Source: Christensenella sp. UBA1750 (GTDB lineage: Bacteria; Bacillota; Clostridia; Christensenellales; UBA1750). Taken from it: a stretch of DNA of 32,028 nt. The position numbers and the translations under genes are program-made. The notes below the pieces were generated by a model. The model saw nothing but the letters and a program-made list of their open reading frames with translations, searched no databases and had not been told where the DNA came from. Below, one piece after another: positions 15,159 to 23,142 of the stretch. Numbering within the stretch: the stretch's first letter is position 1; the number at the start of each line of letters is the position of its first letter. The DNA lies in assembly GCA_002315655.1 (NCBI GenBank), contig DCHO01000045.1:489-32516 (forward strand). Reading direction: 5' to 3'.

Positions 15159-15740
15159 ATGCTGCCGACACGGGAGGAAGCGGAACAACTGCTTATGGAA
15201 GCGGAGAAATGCAACCCCGGCGCGTGGGGAAACCACAGCCGCATTGCCGCAAAATGCGCAGAGCGCATCGCGGCGCATTGCCCCGGAATGGACAGCGAAA
15301 AAGCCTATATTTTAGGGCTTCTGCACGACATCGGGCGAAAATTCGGGGTGCGCCATTTGGGGCACGTCACGGATGGTTACATCTACATGAAGGCCTTGGG
15401 CTATGACGAGGCCGCCCGGGTATGCCTTTCCCACTCCTTCCACAAGCCCGAGCTGCGCTTTTATATCGGCAAAACCGACACCACGGAGGCAGAAACCGCG
15501 CTGCTTCTCTCCGCGCTGACGGAAGCGAAGCAGGATGAATACGACGACCTCATCCGCCTGTGTGACGCGCTTGCGGGGACGGAAGGCGTGATGAACATAG
15601 AGGACAGAATGGCGGATGTGAAGCGCAGATACGGCCTTTATCCGCAGGAAAAGTGGGACGCGAACCTTGCCCTGAAAGCCAAGTTTGAAGAAGCAACAGG
15701 ACAGAACCTCTATGAACTGCTACGCGACATACAAATATAG
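15159..15740 (+). CDS. HD-domain metal-dependent phosphohydrolase-like protein
   Basis: This 193-residue protein has the HD superfamily ligands His26, His56-Asp57 (LLHDIGRKFG) and Asp136 (LIRLCDALAG), with additional histidines in CLSHSFHKPE. The domain fills most of the protein, as in small stand-alone HD hydrolases such as YfbR or YqeK-like nucleotide phosphohydrolases. It probably removes phosphate from a nucleotide or small phosphoester in the cytosol. GGGGGT precedes the ATG at 15159. It diverges from the SDR operon and is closed by its own terminator. No partner is evident. Confidence 0.85.
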   Translation: MLPTREEAEQLLMEAEKCNPGAWGNHSRIAAKCAERIAAHCPGMDSEKAYILGLLHDIGRKFGVRHLGHVTDGYIYMKALGYDEAARVCLSHSFHKPELRFYIGKTDTTEAETALLLSALTEAKQDEYDDLIRLCDALAGTEGVMNIEDRMADVKRRYGLYPQEKWDANLALKAKFEEATGQNLYELLRDIQI

Positions 15741-15743
15741 AAG

Positions 15744-15784
15744 AACCGCCGATGACAAAAAACTCCTTGCCATCGGCGGTTTTG
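15744..15784 (+). terminator. Intrinsic terminator between convergent genes
   Basis: AACCGCCGATG (15744-15754) pairs with CATCGGCGGTT (15771-15781), followed by TT. It sits immediately before the stop codon of the leftward lipoprotein gene. Confidence 0.85.
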
Positions 15785-15787
15785 CGG

Positions 15788-17194
15788 TTAGTCCTCAAGG
15801 ATGCTCAAGGTGATCTGTTCGGGTATCTCATTTGCACCTTTTTCGGCGATGTTTAGGGCCATGTCGATTTTCCTGATCTCATCCATGTTCTGCATATCGG
15901 GAAAGGCGGAGGCTATATCCCAGATATTGTAGCACAGCACGACTGTCTCGCCGTCTTTCACGGTATAAATCCGGGATTCAAAATCAATGGGATTGCCGTC
16001 CAGCAGCAGGGATTCGTAGCCGTTGTCGGAGATTTCCAGCGTTTTCCCGGTGGTGTTTTTGAGCAGCAGAAGCAGGGAAGTAAAGCCGATGTAGTCTTCC
16101 GCGCCCTCATCTTCCAGCCCTAAGGAATAGACGGTCACGCCGTCCTTGTCGTAAACCTTATCCCCGTCAGGGGCTTCATCCTGCACGGTGTTCGGCACAA
16201 GGAAGGTGTATTCCACGCCTTCTTCCTCATCGTTCAGACGCAGGGTAACGTCCACCTTGGCAACGGGGTCAAATTCCAGCTCGTCAAAGCAGTAGGCGGG
16301 CACGCCGTCCGTTAAGGTAGCGGAGAGCAGCCCGCGGGTGCCGGGCATCAGGCGCAGAACGTAGCTCATGGCGGAATAGGTGAGCAGGTCGTTGAGCTTC
16401 AGATGCGCCGCGTGAACCTCCACCGCTTCTTCCGTGTCGTTGTAAAGCTGGAAGACGATCTCCTTGGTATATTCGTCAAAGGAATAAAACTCGGCGTTGG
16501 CATAGACGCCGGGGGCAATCTCCACGGTGTCCCGCGCAGAGGCGGTCACGGGATAATCAAACTTCTGCTGGGTTTCCGCAGCGGTGTAAAAGTCATAGCA
16601 GTCCGTGACATCTGCGGCGGCACCGTAGGCGTTGGTACGGATGGTGATGGGGTCGGCAGTGGTCGTGTTCCACTCCTCGTCCGTGAAGCTGAATCCGTAC
16701 AGCACGATTTCACTGATGCAGTCGATTCCGGCGGTCATCAGCCGTGAATAGCTGAAATCCAGTTGAACATCCTTGGTCTCTCCGGCTTCCGCAAATTCCA
16801 GCATAAAGCTGGAATTCATAAAACGGTTCACAGAGGCTTCTTCCAGAGAATAGCTCTGCTGACCGTCGCTTTTGTTGGTGAGGGAGAGCAGAAGGTTCAC
16901 CGTGCCGTCCTCGTCGGAGTATTCCAGTCCATTGGCGGTAATGGTGAGGTCGTCGCTGTCATAGATCACAGTGGGCGCAAGGTTCGCGCCGGTGTCAAAG
17001 CCGTAGGAATTGCGGGTTTCCGTATAGGGCGGCAGCTCGGCAGTGCCTTCTGTCGGTTCGGGGGTGATTTCGGGCTCCGGGGTCAAAGTGGCTTCCGGCG
17101 TGGCCGATGCGGTGGGCGCTTCGGCCTTCTTTTCACAGGCCGCAAGGGAGAGCAGAAGCAGCACCGCCAGCAGCAAAGCCAAGATTTTTTTCAT
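15788..17194 (-). CDS. Large lipoprotein of unknown function
   Basis: The protein is 468 residues from the ATG at 17194, with AGGAGA just upstream. The open frame continues upstream, but that part lies before the promoter. The signal peptide MKKILALLLAVLLLLSLAAC ends in a lipobox (LAAC), so Cys20 should be lipidated and the protein anchored outside the membrane. A Thr/Pro/Glu-rich linker (about 21-60) follows, then repeated beta-strand-rich segments with Ig-like character (for example LTITANGLEYSDEDGTVNLLLSLTNKSD), which occur at least twice more. Such TPE-linker, DUF4352-like lipoproteins are common in Clostridia. Function unknown. It is monocistronic with its own promoter and terminator. 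Confidence 0.88.
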   Translation of the reverse strand: MKKILALLLAVLLLLSLAACEKKAEAPTASATPEATLTPEPEITPEPTEGTAELPPYTETRNSYGFDTGANLAPTVIYDSDDLTITANGLEYSDEDGTVNLLLSLTNKSDGQQSYSLEEASVNRFMNSSFMLEFAEAGETKDVQLDFSYSRLMTAGIDCISEIVLYGFSFTDEEWNTTTADPITIRTNAYGAAADVTDCYDFYTAAETQQKFDYPVTASARDTVEIAPGVYANAEFYSFDEYTKEIVFQLYNDTEEAVEVHAAHLKLNDLLTYSAMSYVLRLMPGTRGLLSATLTDGVPAYCFDELEFDPVAKVDVTLRLNDEEEGVEYTFLVPNTVQDEAPDGDKVYDKDGVTVYSLGLEDEGAEDYIGFTSLLLLLKNTTGKTLEISDNGYESLLLDGNPIDFESRIYTVKDGETVVLCYNIWDIASAFPDMQNMDEIRKIDMALNIAEKGANEIPEQITLSILED

Positions 17195-17227
17195 AAGAAT
17201 TTGTCTCCTTTCGGTTTGAGTACCATG

Positions 17228-17256
17228 ACTATACCACAAAAATACCCGCATTACAA
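17228..17256 (-). promoter_or_regulatory. Promoter of the lipoprotein gene
   Basis: On the minus strand TTGTAA (17251-17256), 17 bases, TATAGT (17228-17233), 34 bases before the start codon. Confidence 0.82.
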
Positions 17257-17261
17257 TGCAC

Positions 17262-17297
17262 TTAAAACACCCGCCGCAGAAAGACCTGCAGCGGGCG
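17262..17297 (-). terminator. Terminator of the hydrogenase operon
   Basis: On the minus strand a GC-rich 12-bp stem (CGCCCGCTGCAG with CTGCGGCGGGTG, one mismatch pair) and a 6-base loop are followed by TTTTAAG. It lies 12 bp after the hydrogenase stop codon. Confidence 0.85.
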
Positions 17298-17309
17298 TCG
17301 GTTATGGAC

Positions 17310-19016
17310 TTATAATGCCCAATCGTTCTGATTGGTGTGGAGCAGGTGATGGGCTTTCTCGGAAAGCGGTGCGCCCATGAAATCCCGATAGAGTGCCTGT
17401 ACGGCGGGATTTTCGTGGGAGAAGCGCAGGGCGTTGCGCTTATCCAGCGTGTAGAGGCGTTCGCCGCGCTCGCCCGCCAGCTCGCAGCCCTCGGAGATGG
17501 GCTGTCCGCCGCCGCCGGCGCACCCGCCGGGGCACGCCATGACCTCCACAAAGTCGTATTGGGCTTCACCGCGGTCGATGGCTTCCACCAATGCCCGCGC
17601 ATTGGCCAGCCCGGAGGCGATGGCGACCTTTAACTTGATCTCGCCGATGGTAAAGACGGCTTCCTTCCAGCCCTTCAGGCCTCGTACCTCGGAGAAGGCG
17701 TCCGCATCGGGGTTTTTGCCCGTGATGAGGAAATAGGCGGAGCGCAGAGCCGCTTCCATCACGCCACCTGTGGCACCGAAAATGACGCCCGCGCCGGTGG
17801 AAATTCCGAGCGGCTGGTCGAAATCCTCCTCGGGGAGAATGGACACATCCACGCTGCGGAGCATTCTGCCCAGCTCGCGGGTGGTGATGACCACATCCAC
17901 ATCCTTGGCTTCGCCCGCGTTGAGCGCGGCAACGTCGCACTCATATTTCTTTGCAGAGCAGGGCATGACGGAGACGCAGAACAGCTTTTCGGAATTAACG
18001 CCTAACAACTGTGCGTAGTAGCTCTTCACCACCGCGCCGAACATCTGTTGGGGAGACTTGGCGGTGGAAAGATTGCCGACATACTGCGGGTATTCATGCT
18101 TTAAGAACCGCACCCAGCCGGGGCAGCAGGAGGTGAACATGGGGCCGCTCTTGCCCTCTTTGATGCGCTCCACAAGCTCGGAGCCTTCCTCCATGATGGT
18201 CAAATCGGCGGAGAAGTTCGTGTCAAAGACATAGTTCACGCCCAAACGGCGGATGGCGGAAACCATGCGCCCTTCGGTGGCCAGCTCGGGGGCAATGCCT
18301 ACGGCATCCCCGAATGCGGCGCGGACGGCGGGAGCCACCTGCACCACCACGATCTTATCCGGGTCGGCGATGGCGGAGAGCACCTTGTTTGTGTCGTCTC
18401 TTGCGGTCAAGGCACCCACGGGGCAGTGCGTGATGCACTGGCCGCACAGAGCGCAGTTGATGTCCTTAAAGTTTTTCCCGTCCCGCACCTCGATTTTGGT
18501 GCGTAGGCCGGTGCCGTTTAACTGCCACACGCCCAAGGACTGCACCTTTTCACAGACGTTGATGCAGCGCAGACATTGAACGCACTTGGAAGCGTCCCTT
18601 TGCAGGGGCAGAGACCTGTCCCACTTGTTGGGCAGGGGGGACTTGATGAAGGGATCGTCAATTAAGTTCATCTCATTGGCGACGGTCTGCAACTGGCAGT
18701 TGCCGGAGCGCACACAGGAGGTACAGGCGACGTTGTGCTGGGAGAGGATGAGCTGCACGTTGACCTTGCGGGCGGTCAGCGCCTTGGGGGAGGCGGTGTG
18801 AATGACCATGCCCTCGCAAAGCTCGGTGTTGCAGGCGGCGGAGAGCTTTTCCTGCCCTTCAATTTCCACCACGCAGACGCGGCACGCGCCGACGGGGTTT
18901 AAGTCTTTGAGATAGCAAAGCGTGGGAATGATGATGCCGACGGACCTTGCGGCATCCAGAATGGAGGTTTTTTCGGGAACGGAAACCGGTCTTCCGTCAA
19001 TGATTGCATTTACCAT
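17310..19016 (-). CDS. hydA: [FeFe] hydrogenase, group A, catalytic subunit
   Basis: This 568-residue protein is close to the clostridial CpI enzyme in length. Domains in order: a [2Fe-2S] ferredoxin domain with Cys34, 45, 48 and 62; the His-ligated [4Fe-4S] site His94, Cys98, 101, 107; two [4Fe-4S] clusters with Cys145/148/151/155 and Cys188/191/194/198; then the H-cluster domain with TSCCPGW (295-301), MPCSAKKYE (351-359) and MACPGGCAGGGGQP (493-506). A C-terminal small-subunit-like tail (NPAVQALYRDF ... HLLHT) is present. It makes or consumes H2 in the cytosol. The start overlaps the stop of the upstream flavoprotein gene (shared ATGGTAA), so the two are translationally coupled. The pairing with a GltD-type partner suggests the group A2 'glutamate-synthase-linked' class rather than the trimeric bifurcating HydABC. 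Confidence 0.97.
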   Translation of the reverse strand: MVNAIIDGRPVSVPEKTSILDAARSVGIIIPTLCYLKDLNPVGACRVCVVEIEGQEKLSAACNTELCEGMVIHTASPKALTARKVNVQLILSQHNVACTSCVRSGNCQLQTVANEMNLIDDPFIKSPLPNKWDRSLPLQRDASKCVQCLRCINVCEKVQSLGVWQLNGTGLRTKIEVRDGKNFKDINCALCGQCITHCPVGALTARDDTNKVLSAIADPDKIVVVQVAPAVRAAFGDAVGIAPELATEGRMVSAIRRLGVNYVFDTNFSADLTIMEEGSELVERIKEGKSGPMFTSCCPGWVRFLKHEYPQYVGNLSTAKSPQQMFGAVVKSYYAQLLGVNSEKLFCVSVMPCSAKKYECDVAALNAGEAKDVDVVITTRELGRMLRSVDVSILPEEDFDQPLGISTGAGVIFGATGGVMEAALRSAYFLITGKNPDADAFSEVRGLKGWKEAVFTIGEIKLKVAIASGLANARALVEAIDRGEAQYDFVEVMACPGGCAGGGGQPISEGCELAGERGERLYTLDKRNALRFSHENPAVQALYRDFMGAPLSEKAHHLLHTNQNDWAL

Positions 19017-20827
19017 GGTTTGCGCTCCTCTCCGCGGAATGCGCCGTAGCCGTGGTGATCACACCGCAGGCACCGGGAACATTCCTGTGTGCATTCCTGC
19101 AAAGTCAGGTTTTTTTCCATAATATCAAAGTCGTTCTTGCAGTCCAGGGCGCGTCTGGCGGACTGGTTGACCCGTCCGCAGGGACCCATGGGCGCGGGAG
19201 CCGGGGCGGGAATGTCCACTTCCCTCGGCAGAACGTGGCGGAAGCCCAAATATTCGTCAATGTTCGCCGCGGCGGTCTTGCCCGCTTCCACGGCGCGAAT
19301 CACGGTTTCGGGACCCGAGGCGCAGTCGCCGCCGGCATACACGCCCGGCTCGATGAACGCGCCCTTGTCGGTCTGAATGTTGCCCCACTTGGTCGGGATG
19401 CCCTTTTCCTCAAAGGGCTTTGAGGCGACCTTCTGCCCGATGGCGGCAATGACCACATCACACTCGATGCGCTCCTCGGGACGCTCCGCCTTCACGGGCT
19501 TGGGGCGGCCTCTGTCGTAAGCACCGGGAATCTGGGGCTGCACGATCAACGCTTTGACCCTGCCTTCCTCATCCTTTTCCACGCGCACGGGGGTCATCAT
19601 CGTCACCATCTCGCAGGTCTCGGCAATCGCGCCTTCCACTTCCTCAGGCAGGGCGGTCATGTCCACCTGACGGCGGCGGTAGACGCACTTGACATCCGCC
19701 GCGCCAAGGCGCATGGCGGTTCTGGTGCAGTCCATGGCCACGTTGCCGCCGCCCACGATCACCACGCGCTTGCCGGTGAAGTCGGGACGGATGTTGTCGC
19801 CCATGTCGCGGAGAATATCCACCGCGGACATCACGCCGATGGCGTCCTGCCCTTCGATTCCCAAGGGATTGGCGTTGTGCGCACCGATGGCGATGTAAAC
19901 GGCATCGAAGTCTTTCTTTAACTGCTCAAATTCCTCGCCCTTTACGGAAACTTCCATTTTCGCTTCCACGCCGGTGGAGAGGATGCAGTTGATGTCGGAA
20001 TCCAGGTATTTTGCGGGCAGACGGTAGCGGGGGATGCCGTAGCGCATCATGCCGCCCAACTGCTTGCGCTGCTCAAAGACGGTCACTTTATGCCCCATGA
20101 GCTGCAGGAAATAGGCACAAGTCAGACCCGAGGGGCCGCCGCCGATGACGGCGATCTTTTTCCCGGTGTCGGGCATATTGGAAGGCGGCAACACCAGCCC
20201 CGCCATGTCCACGGCGCGTCTCTTGATGCCGCGGATATTGACGGGATCATCCACCATGTTGCGGCGGCAGGCAAACTCGCAGGGATGCTCGCACACTAAG
20301 GCACAGGCGGCGGGGAAGGGGTTGTCGTAGCGGATCACGCGAACCGCGTCGGCATACCGCTGTTCCTTGGCAAGGGCAATGTAGCCGGGAATGTCCACAT
20401 GGGCGGGGCAGCCCGCCTTGCAGGGGATGGGCTCGGTCTTGGCGGTGCAGCGATCCTCATGAATGTGGGAAAGGAAGTCGGCGCGGAAGGCTTTCAGGCC
20501 TTTCAGCAGTGCAGACCCCGCCTCAAAGCCGATGGCGCAGTCGGAGGAATCCGCCATGACCTGCGCGACGCTTTCGATGGTGGCAAGGTCGCTTTCTTCG
20601 CCCTCGCCGTTCAGGATGCGGTCAAGAATGGAATAGAGCTGCTTTAACCCCACGCGGCAGGGCACGCACTTGCCGCAGGACTGGGATAAGCAGGTGCGCA
20701 CGAAGGCCACGCACTGCGCCACGGGGCAGTTGTTGGTGGGACCTACGACGCTTCTGTGGGAGAGCACGCCGTAAAGCTCCTTGGCGGCGCTTTCGGCAAT
20801 GCCGGGATGGATGATTTCTTGTCTCAA
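19010..20827 (-). CDS. NuoF C-terminal stub fused to GltD/NfnB-type NAD(P)H flavoprotein, hydrogenase partner
   Basis: The protein is 605 residues from a TTG start at 20825-20827, chosen because AGGAGGT lies six bases before it. The longer ATG at 20899 has no such site. Domains: residues about 1-130 match only the C-terminal FeS part of NuoF/HydB, with SCGKCVPC at 50-57 and Cys97. The FMN/NADH-binding NuoF core is absent. Next is a Fer4_20 region (CKAGC at 136-140, CEHPCEFAC at 179-187), then an FAD loop GGGPSG at 229-234 and an NAD(P)H loop GGGNVAMDC at 359-367. The C-terminus adds a Cys-rich motif (CTQECSRCLRC). It probably passes electrons between NAD(P)H and the hydrogenase. Whether it bifurcates cannot be seen. 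Confidence 0.92.
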   Translation of the reverse strand: MRQEIIHPGIAESAAKELYGVLSHRSVVGPTNNCPVAQCVAFVRTCLSQSCGKCVPCRVGLKQLYSILDRILNGEGEESDLATIESVAQVMADSSDCAIGFEAGSALLKGLKAFRADFLSHIHEDRCTAKTEPIPCKAGCPAHVDIPGYIALAKEQRYADAVRVIRYDNPFPAACALVCEHPCEFACRRNMVDDPVNIRGIKRRAVDMAGLVLPPSNMPDTGKKIAVIGGGPSGLTCAYFLQLMGHKVTVFEQRKQLGGMMRYGIPRYRLPAKYLDSDINCILSTGVEAKMEVSVKGEEFEQLKKDFDAVYIAIGAHNANPLGIEGQDAIGVMSAVDILRDMGDNIRPDFTGKRVVIVGGGNVAMDCTRTAMRLGAADVKCVYRRRQVDMTALPEEVEGAIAETCEMVTMMTPVRVEKDEEGRVKALIVQPQIPGAYDRGRPKPVKAERPEERIECDVVIAAIGQKVASKPFEEKGIPTKWGNIQTDKGAFIEPGVYAGGDCASGPETVIRAVEAGKTAAANIDEYLGFRHVLPREVDIPAPAPAPMGPCGRVNQSARRALDCKNDFDIMEKNLTLQECTQECSRCLRCDHHGYGAFRGEERKPW

Positions 20828-20932
20828 AATAAAGACCTCCTGTGAAAGTCGGTGCTTGTTTTCGTTCGGTTTAGGTTGCTTGACTTTCGGAAGCCCCATG
20901 CAGGATTCCCGAAAATAAGCCCATTTGATATT

Positions 20933-20961
20933 ATTTTATCATATCCAAAGTGGCCTTGCAA
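20933..20961 (-). promoter_or_regulatory. Promoter of the hydrogenase operon
   Basis: On the minus strand TTGCAA (20956-20961), 17 bases, TAAAAT (20933-20938). It leaves a leader of about 100 bases. In that leader GAAAGTC and GACTTTC can pair just before the ribosome binding site, possibly limiting translation. The pairing is weak evidence. No Rex-type palindrome was seen. Confidence 0.72.
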
Positions 20962-21024
20962 TGGACTTCACCAAAACAATACACTCTCTGTCCGCCATCC
21001 GAAACAGGAGGATGGGAAGCAGAC

Positions 21025-21060
21025 AAAAATCGACCCTCCGAATTTTTCGGAGAGCCGATT
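21025..21060 (-). terminator. Terminator of the four-gene operon
   Basis: On the minus strand ATCGGCTCTCCGA pairs with TCGGAGGGTCGAT (internal GGC/GGT bulge), followed by TTTTTGTC. It lies 21 bp after the stop codon of the enolase-superfamily gene. Confidence 0.85.
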
Positions 21061-21080
21061 TGATGGGATTTTATCGAATT

Positions 21081-22475
21081 TTATGAGAACAGCTTGTCGT
21101 TGGAATACACCATGTCCCACTGCTCGGTGGAATCCCACACGCCGCCGGTGCCGGGCATTAGGTGCTCCGCCAGAACCTCGTCGTTCGTGTCGTCAAAGCC
21201 GAGACCCGGCTTGTCGGGCGGGGTGATGAAGCCGTTTTTGATGACGGAGCCATCGAAGCCGGTAATCATGTCGTCCCACCAGGGCACGTCGGGGGCGTTG
21301 AACTCGCTGGCGATGAAGTTTTCCGTGGCAACGCCCATGTGCGCCGTGGCCAGTGCCGCGATGGGGGTCTCGCACATATGGGCGATCATGGCAACGTGGT
21401 ACTTTTGTGCCATGTCGCCGATGCGCTTCATCTCGCCGATGCCGCCCGCGGAGCAGATGTCCGGGTGAATGATGGGTACGGCGCGATCGCGGCACAGGGC
21501 TTCAAAGGTCTCCACGCCGAACAGGTCTTCCCCTGCGGCCAAAGGCGTGCCGCTCATCTGCGACAGGCGCTTAAATTCCTCCACATAGTAGGGCGGCAGG
21601 GCGTCCTCCACCCAGGAGAGGTTGTATTTTTCAAGGCGGCGGAGCAGTCTGCCCGCGTCCTCTAAATTGATGCGTCCGATGTGGTCGATGGCAAGGGAAA
21701 TTTTCGGCCCCAGCACCTCGCGCATGGCGGCGATCTCCTGTTCGTAGAGGTCAAGCCCGCGTTCGGTCATGCGGAAGAAGGCGTAGGGCATTTCCAGCGC
21801 AAAACCCTGATCGTAGGTGGCGTTGCGGCGGGCGAAATAGTCCTTGTTGTACTGGATTTCCGGGTGTCTGCCCGAAACGAAGGTTTCGTAGTGGTCGCTC
21901 TGCGCGGAGCTTATCTGCTCGTACAGTCCCAGAGGCGCGGAGATCACGCACTCGTCGGGGTAGAGCGATTGCACATTTTCCACGCCGAAGGCCGCCTTGA
22001 CCATCGTGAAGCCCTTTTCGTCCACATATTTCTTTAATTGCGTGGCAATGCCGCGCCCGTCCTTGGCGCCGTGGTAGTTCACGCCGATGTCGCAGTACAT
22101 CCGAATGGAGTCGCGGTACTTACCGCCCAGCATCTGATACACGGGAACACCGTAAGCCTTGCCCGCCAAATCCCACAGGGCGATTTCGATGCCGGACACG
22201 CCGCCCGCCTGCCGCGCCGGGCCCGCGTGCTGGCGCAGACGCTTGAAGAGCTTTTCCACGTTGCAGGGGTTTTCGCCCAGCAGTCGCCCTTTGAGCACCT
22301 CGCCGTAGATGCGGGAGCCGTAGTCGCGGATCTCGCCGTAGCCCGTGATGCCCTGATTGGTGCAGATTTTAACCAGAATGCAGTGCATGGGCGCACCGGT
22401 TAAGTCCACAAAGCGCACATCCGTGATTTTCAGCTCGGACGGCCAGGAATTGCGGTTCACGTTGATTTCGGTCAT
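21081..22475 (-). CDS. Enolase-superfamily (mandelate racemase/muconate lactonizing type) enzyme
   Basis: This 464-residue protein has the capping domain (about 15-135, with GYGEIRDYGSR and the GIEIALWDLAGKA helix) followed by the modified TIM barrel. Metal ligands Asp264 (AIDHIG), Glu290 (WVEDALPP) and Glu316 (AGEDLFG) are visible, as is the Asp339/His366 pair (HPDICSAGGI, IAHMCE) that acts as general base in racemases and dehydratases. The other base position has a single Lys160 (MVKAAFG) instead of KxK. It is some 60-80 residues longer than usual, with an extra segment at about 165-235. It most likely dehydrates a sugar acid or opens a lactone in the cytosol. It is the last gene of the operon, 24 bp behind the cyclase, with GGAGG before the ATG. 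Confidence 0.9.
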   Translation of the reverse strand: MTEINVNRNSWPSELKITDVRFVDLTGAPMHCILVKICTNQGITGYGEIRDYGSRIYGEVLKGRLLGENPCNVEKLFKRLRQHAGPARQAGGVSGIEIALWDLAGKAYGVPVYQMLGGKYRDSIRMYCDIGVNYHGAKDGRGIATQLKKYVDEKGFTMVKAAFGVENVQSLYPDECVISAPLGLYEQISSAQSDHYETFVSGRHPEIQYNKDYFARRNATYDQGFALEMPYAFFRMTERGLDLYEQEIAAMREVLGPKISLAIDHIGRINLEDAGRLLRRLEKYNLSWVEDALPPYYVEEFKRLSQMSGTPLAAGEDLFGVETFEALCRDRAVPIIHPDICSAGGIGEMKRIGDMAQKYHVAMIAHMCETPIAALATAHMGVATENFIASEFNAPDVPWWDDMITGFDGSVIKNGFITPPDKPGLGFDDTNDEVLAEHLMPGTGGVWDSTEQWDMVYSNDKLFS

Positions 22476-22499
22476 TGATTTGCCTCCAAGATTTTATGT

Positions 22500-23081
22500 T
22501 TATAAAGTCATAAGAGTTGCGCGGCAGGGGGAGCCCTCCGCGCGGGTGAGGTTGAGGGGCGCACAGTGCAAAAGGTAGGCGCCCTCCGGGACGTGCCCCA
22601 GCCGCACGCCTTCAAGCAGCACCATGCCCTTGCCCAGCAGAATGAGATGCACAGCCATAGGCGCGGATTCGGAGCCGACGGTCTGGCTCTCGTTGCCGTA
22701 AAGCTCCATATCGCTTGCCGCAAAGACCTTCGCGGCATCTTCCGTCAAGGTGGCTTTTCCCTTAATCAGCAGCTTTTTTGCCCCGGAACTCTTCATTTTG
22801 GCAAGCAGGATTTTTGCGTCCTGCGCCGAAACGTCGCCCGCAAATTCCGCCACATAAGCACGCCCAATGTAGATGTCCAGCGGGATTTCGTCGATGGTCT
22901 TGCCGCTGTTCACAAAATGATAAGGCGCGTCCACATGGGTGCCGTTGTGGGCGCACATCGAAAGCTCGGTAAGGTTGTACTTGTCGCCCTTGGAAATGCT
23001 GTGGGTGATGAATCGTTCCGGGGCGCGGTCGCCGGGGAAAACCACGCACTCAAACAAGGGCTGGGTGATGTCGTAGATCAT
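22500..23081 (-). CDS. Cyclase/kynurenine-formamidase-like metal hydrolase
   Basis: The protein is 193 residues from the ATG at 23081 (AAAGG upstream). The open frame extends further but would overlap the preceding gene. It starts MIYDITQPL, like most PF04199 proteins, and carries the metal-binding signature His45-Asn-Gly-Thr-His49-Val-Asp51-x3-His55 (HNGTHVDAPYH). The family binds Zn or Mn and hydrolyses amides, lactams or lactones (formylkynurenine, isatin) or cyclises polyketides. Cyclase and enolase-superfamily enzyme side by side suggest consecutive steps on an acid or lactone. A strong hairpin sits 20 bp before the start codon. Confidence 0.88.
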   Translation of the reverse strand: MIYDITQPLFECVVFPGDRAPERFITHSISKGDKYNLTELSMCAHNGTHVDAPYHFVNSGKTIDEIPLDIYIGRAYVAEFAGDVSAQDAKILLAKMKSSGAKKLLIKGKATLTEDAAKVFAASDMELYGNESQTVGSESAPMAVHLILLGKGMVLLEGVRLGHVPEGAYLLHCAPLNLTRAEGSPCRATLMTL

Positions 23082-23100
23082 GGGTTTGTGCCTTTCTGAC

Positions 23101-23128
23101 AAAATCCCCGGCGGCAAGCCGCCGGGGA
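23101..23128 (-). terminator. Perfect GC-rich hairpin inside the operon, attenuator-like
   Basis: An 11-bp perfect stem, TCCCCGGCGGC with GCCGCCGGGGA (23105-23128), has a two-base spacer and on the minus strand is followed by TTTTG. It lies between the URO-D and cyclase genes, where there is no room for a new promoter. It may terminate part of the transcripts or protect the upstream mRNA end. Confidence 0.7.
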
Positions 23129-23142
23129 CGGGTTTATGTGGT

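Noticed and set aside
19010..20899. ATG start at 20899 for the flavoprotein
   Set aside because: It has no ribosome binding site, and the NuoF-like similarity begins after the TTG at 20827, which has AGGAGGT in place.
20828..20932. Redox-regulator (Rex) site before the hydrogenase operon
   Set aside because: No TTGTTAA-type palindrome is visible. Only a weak GAAAGTC/GACTTTC pairing is present.
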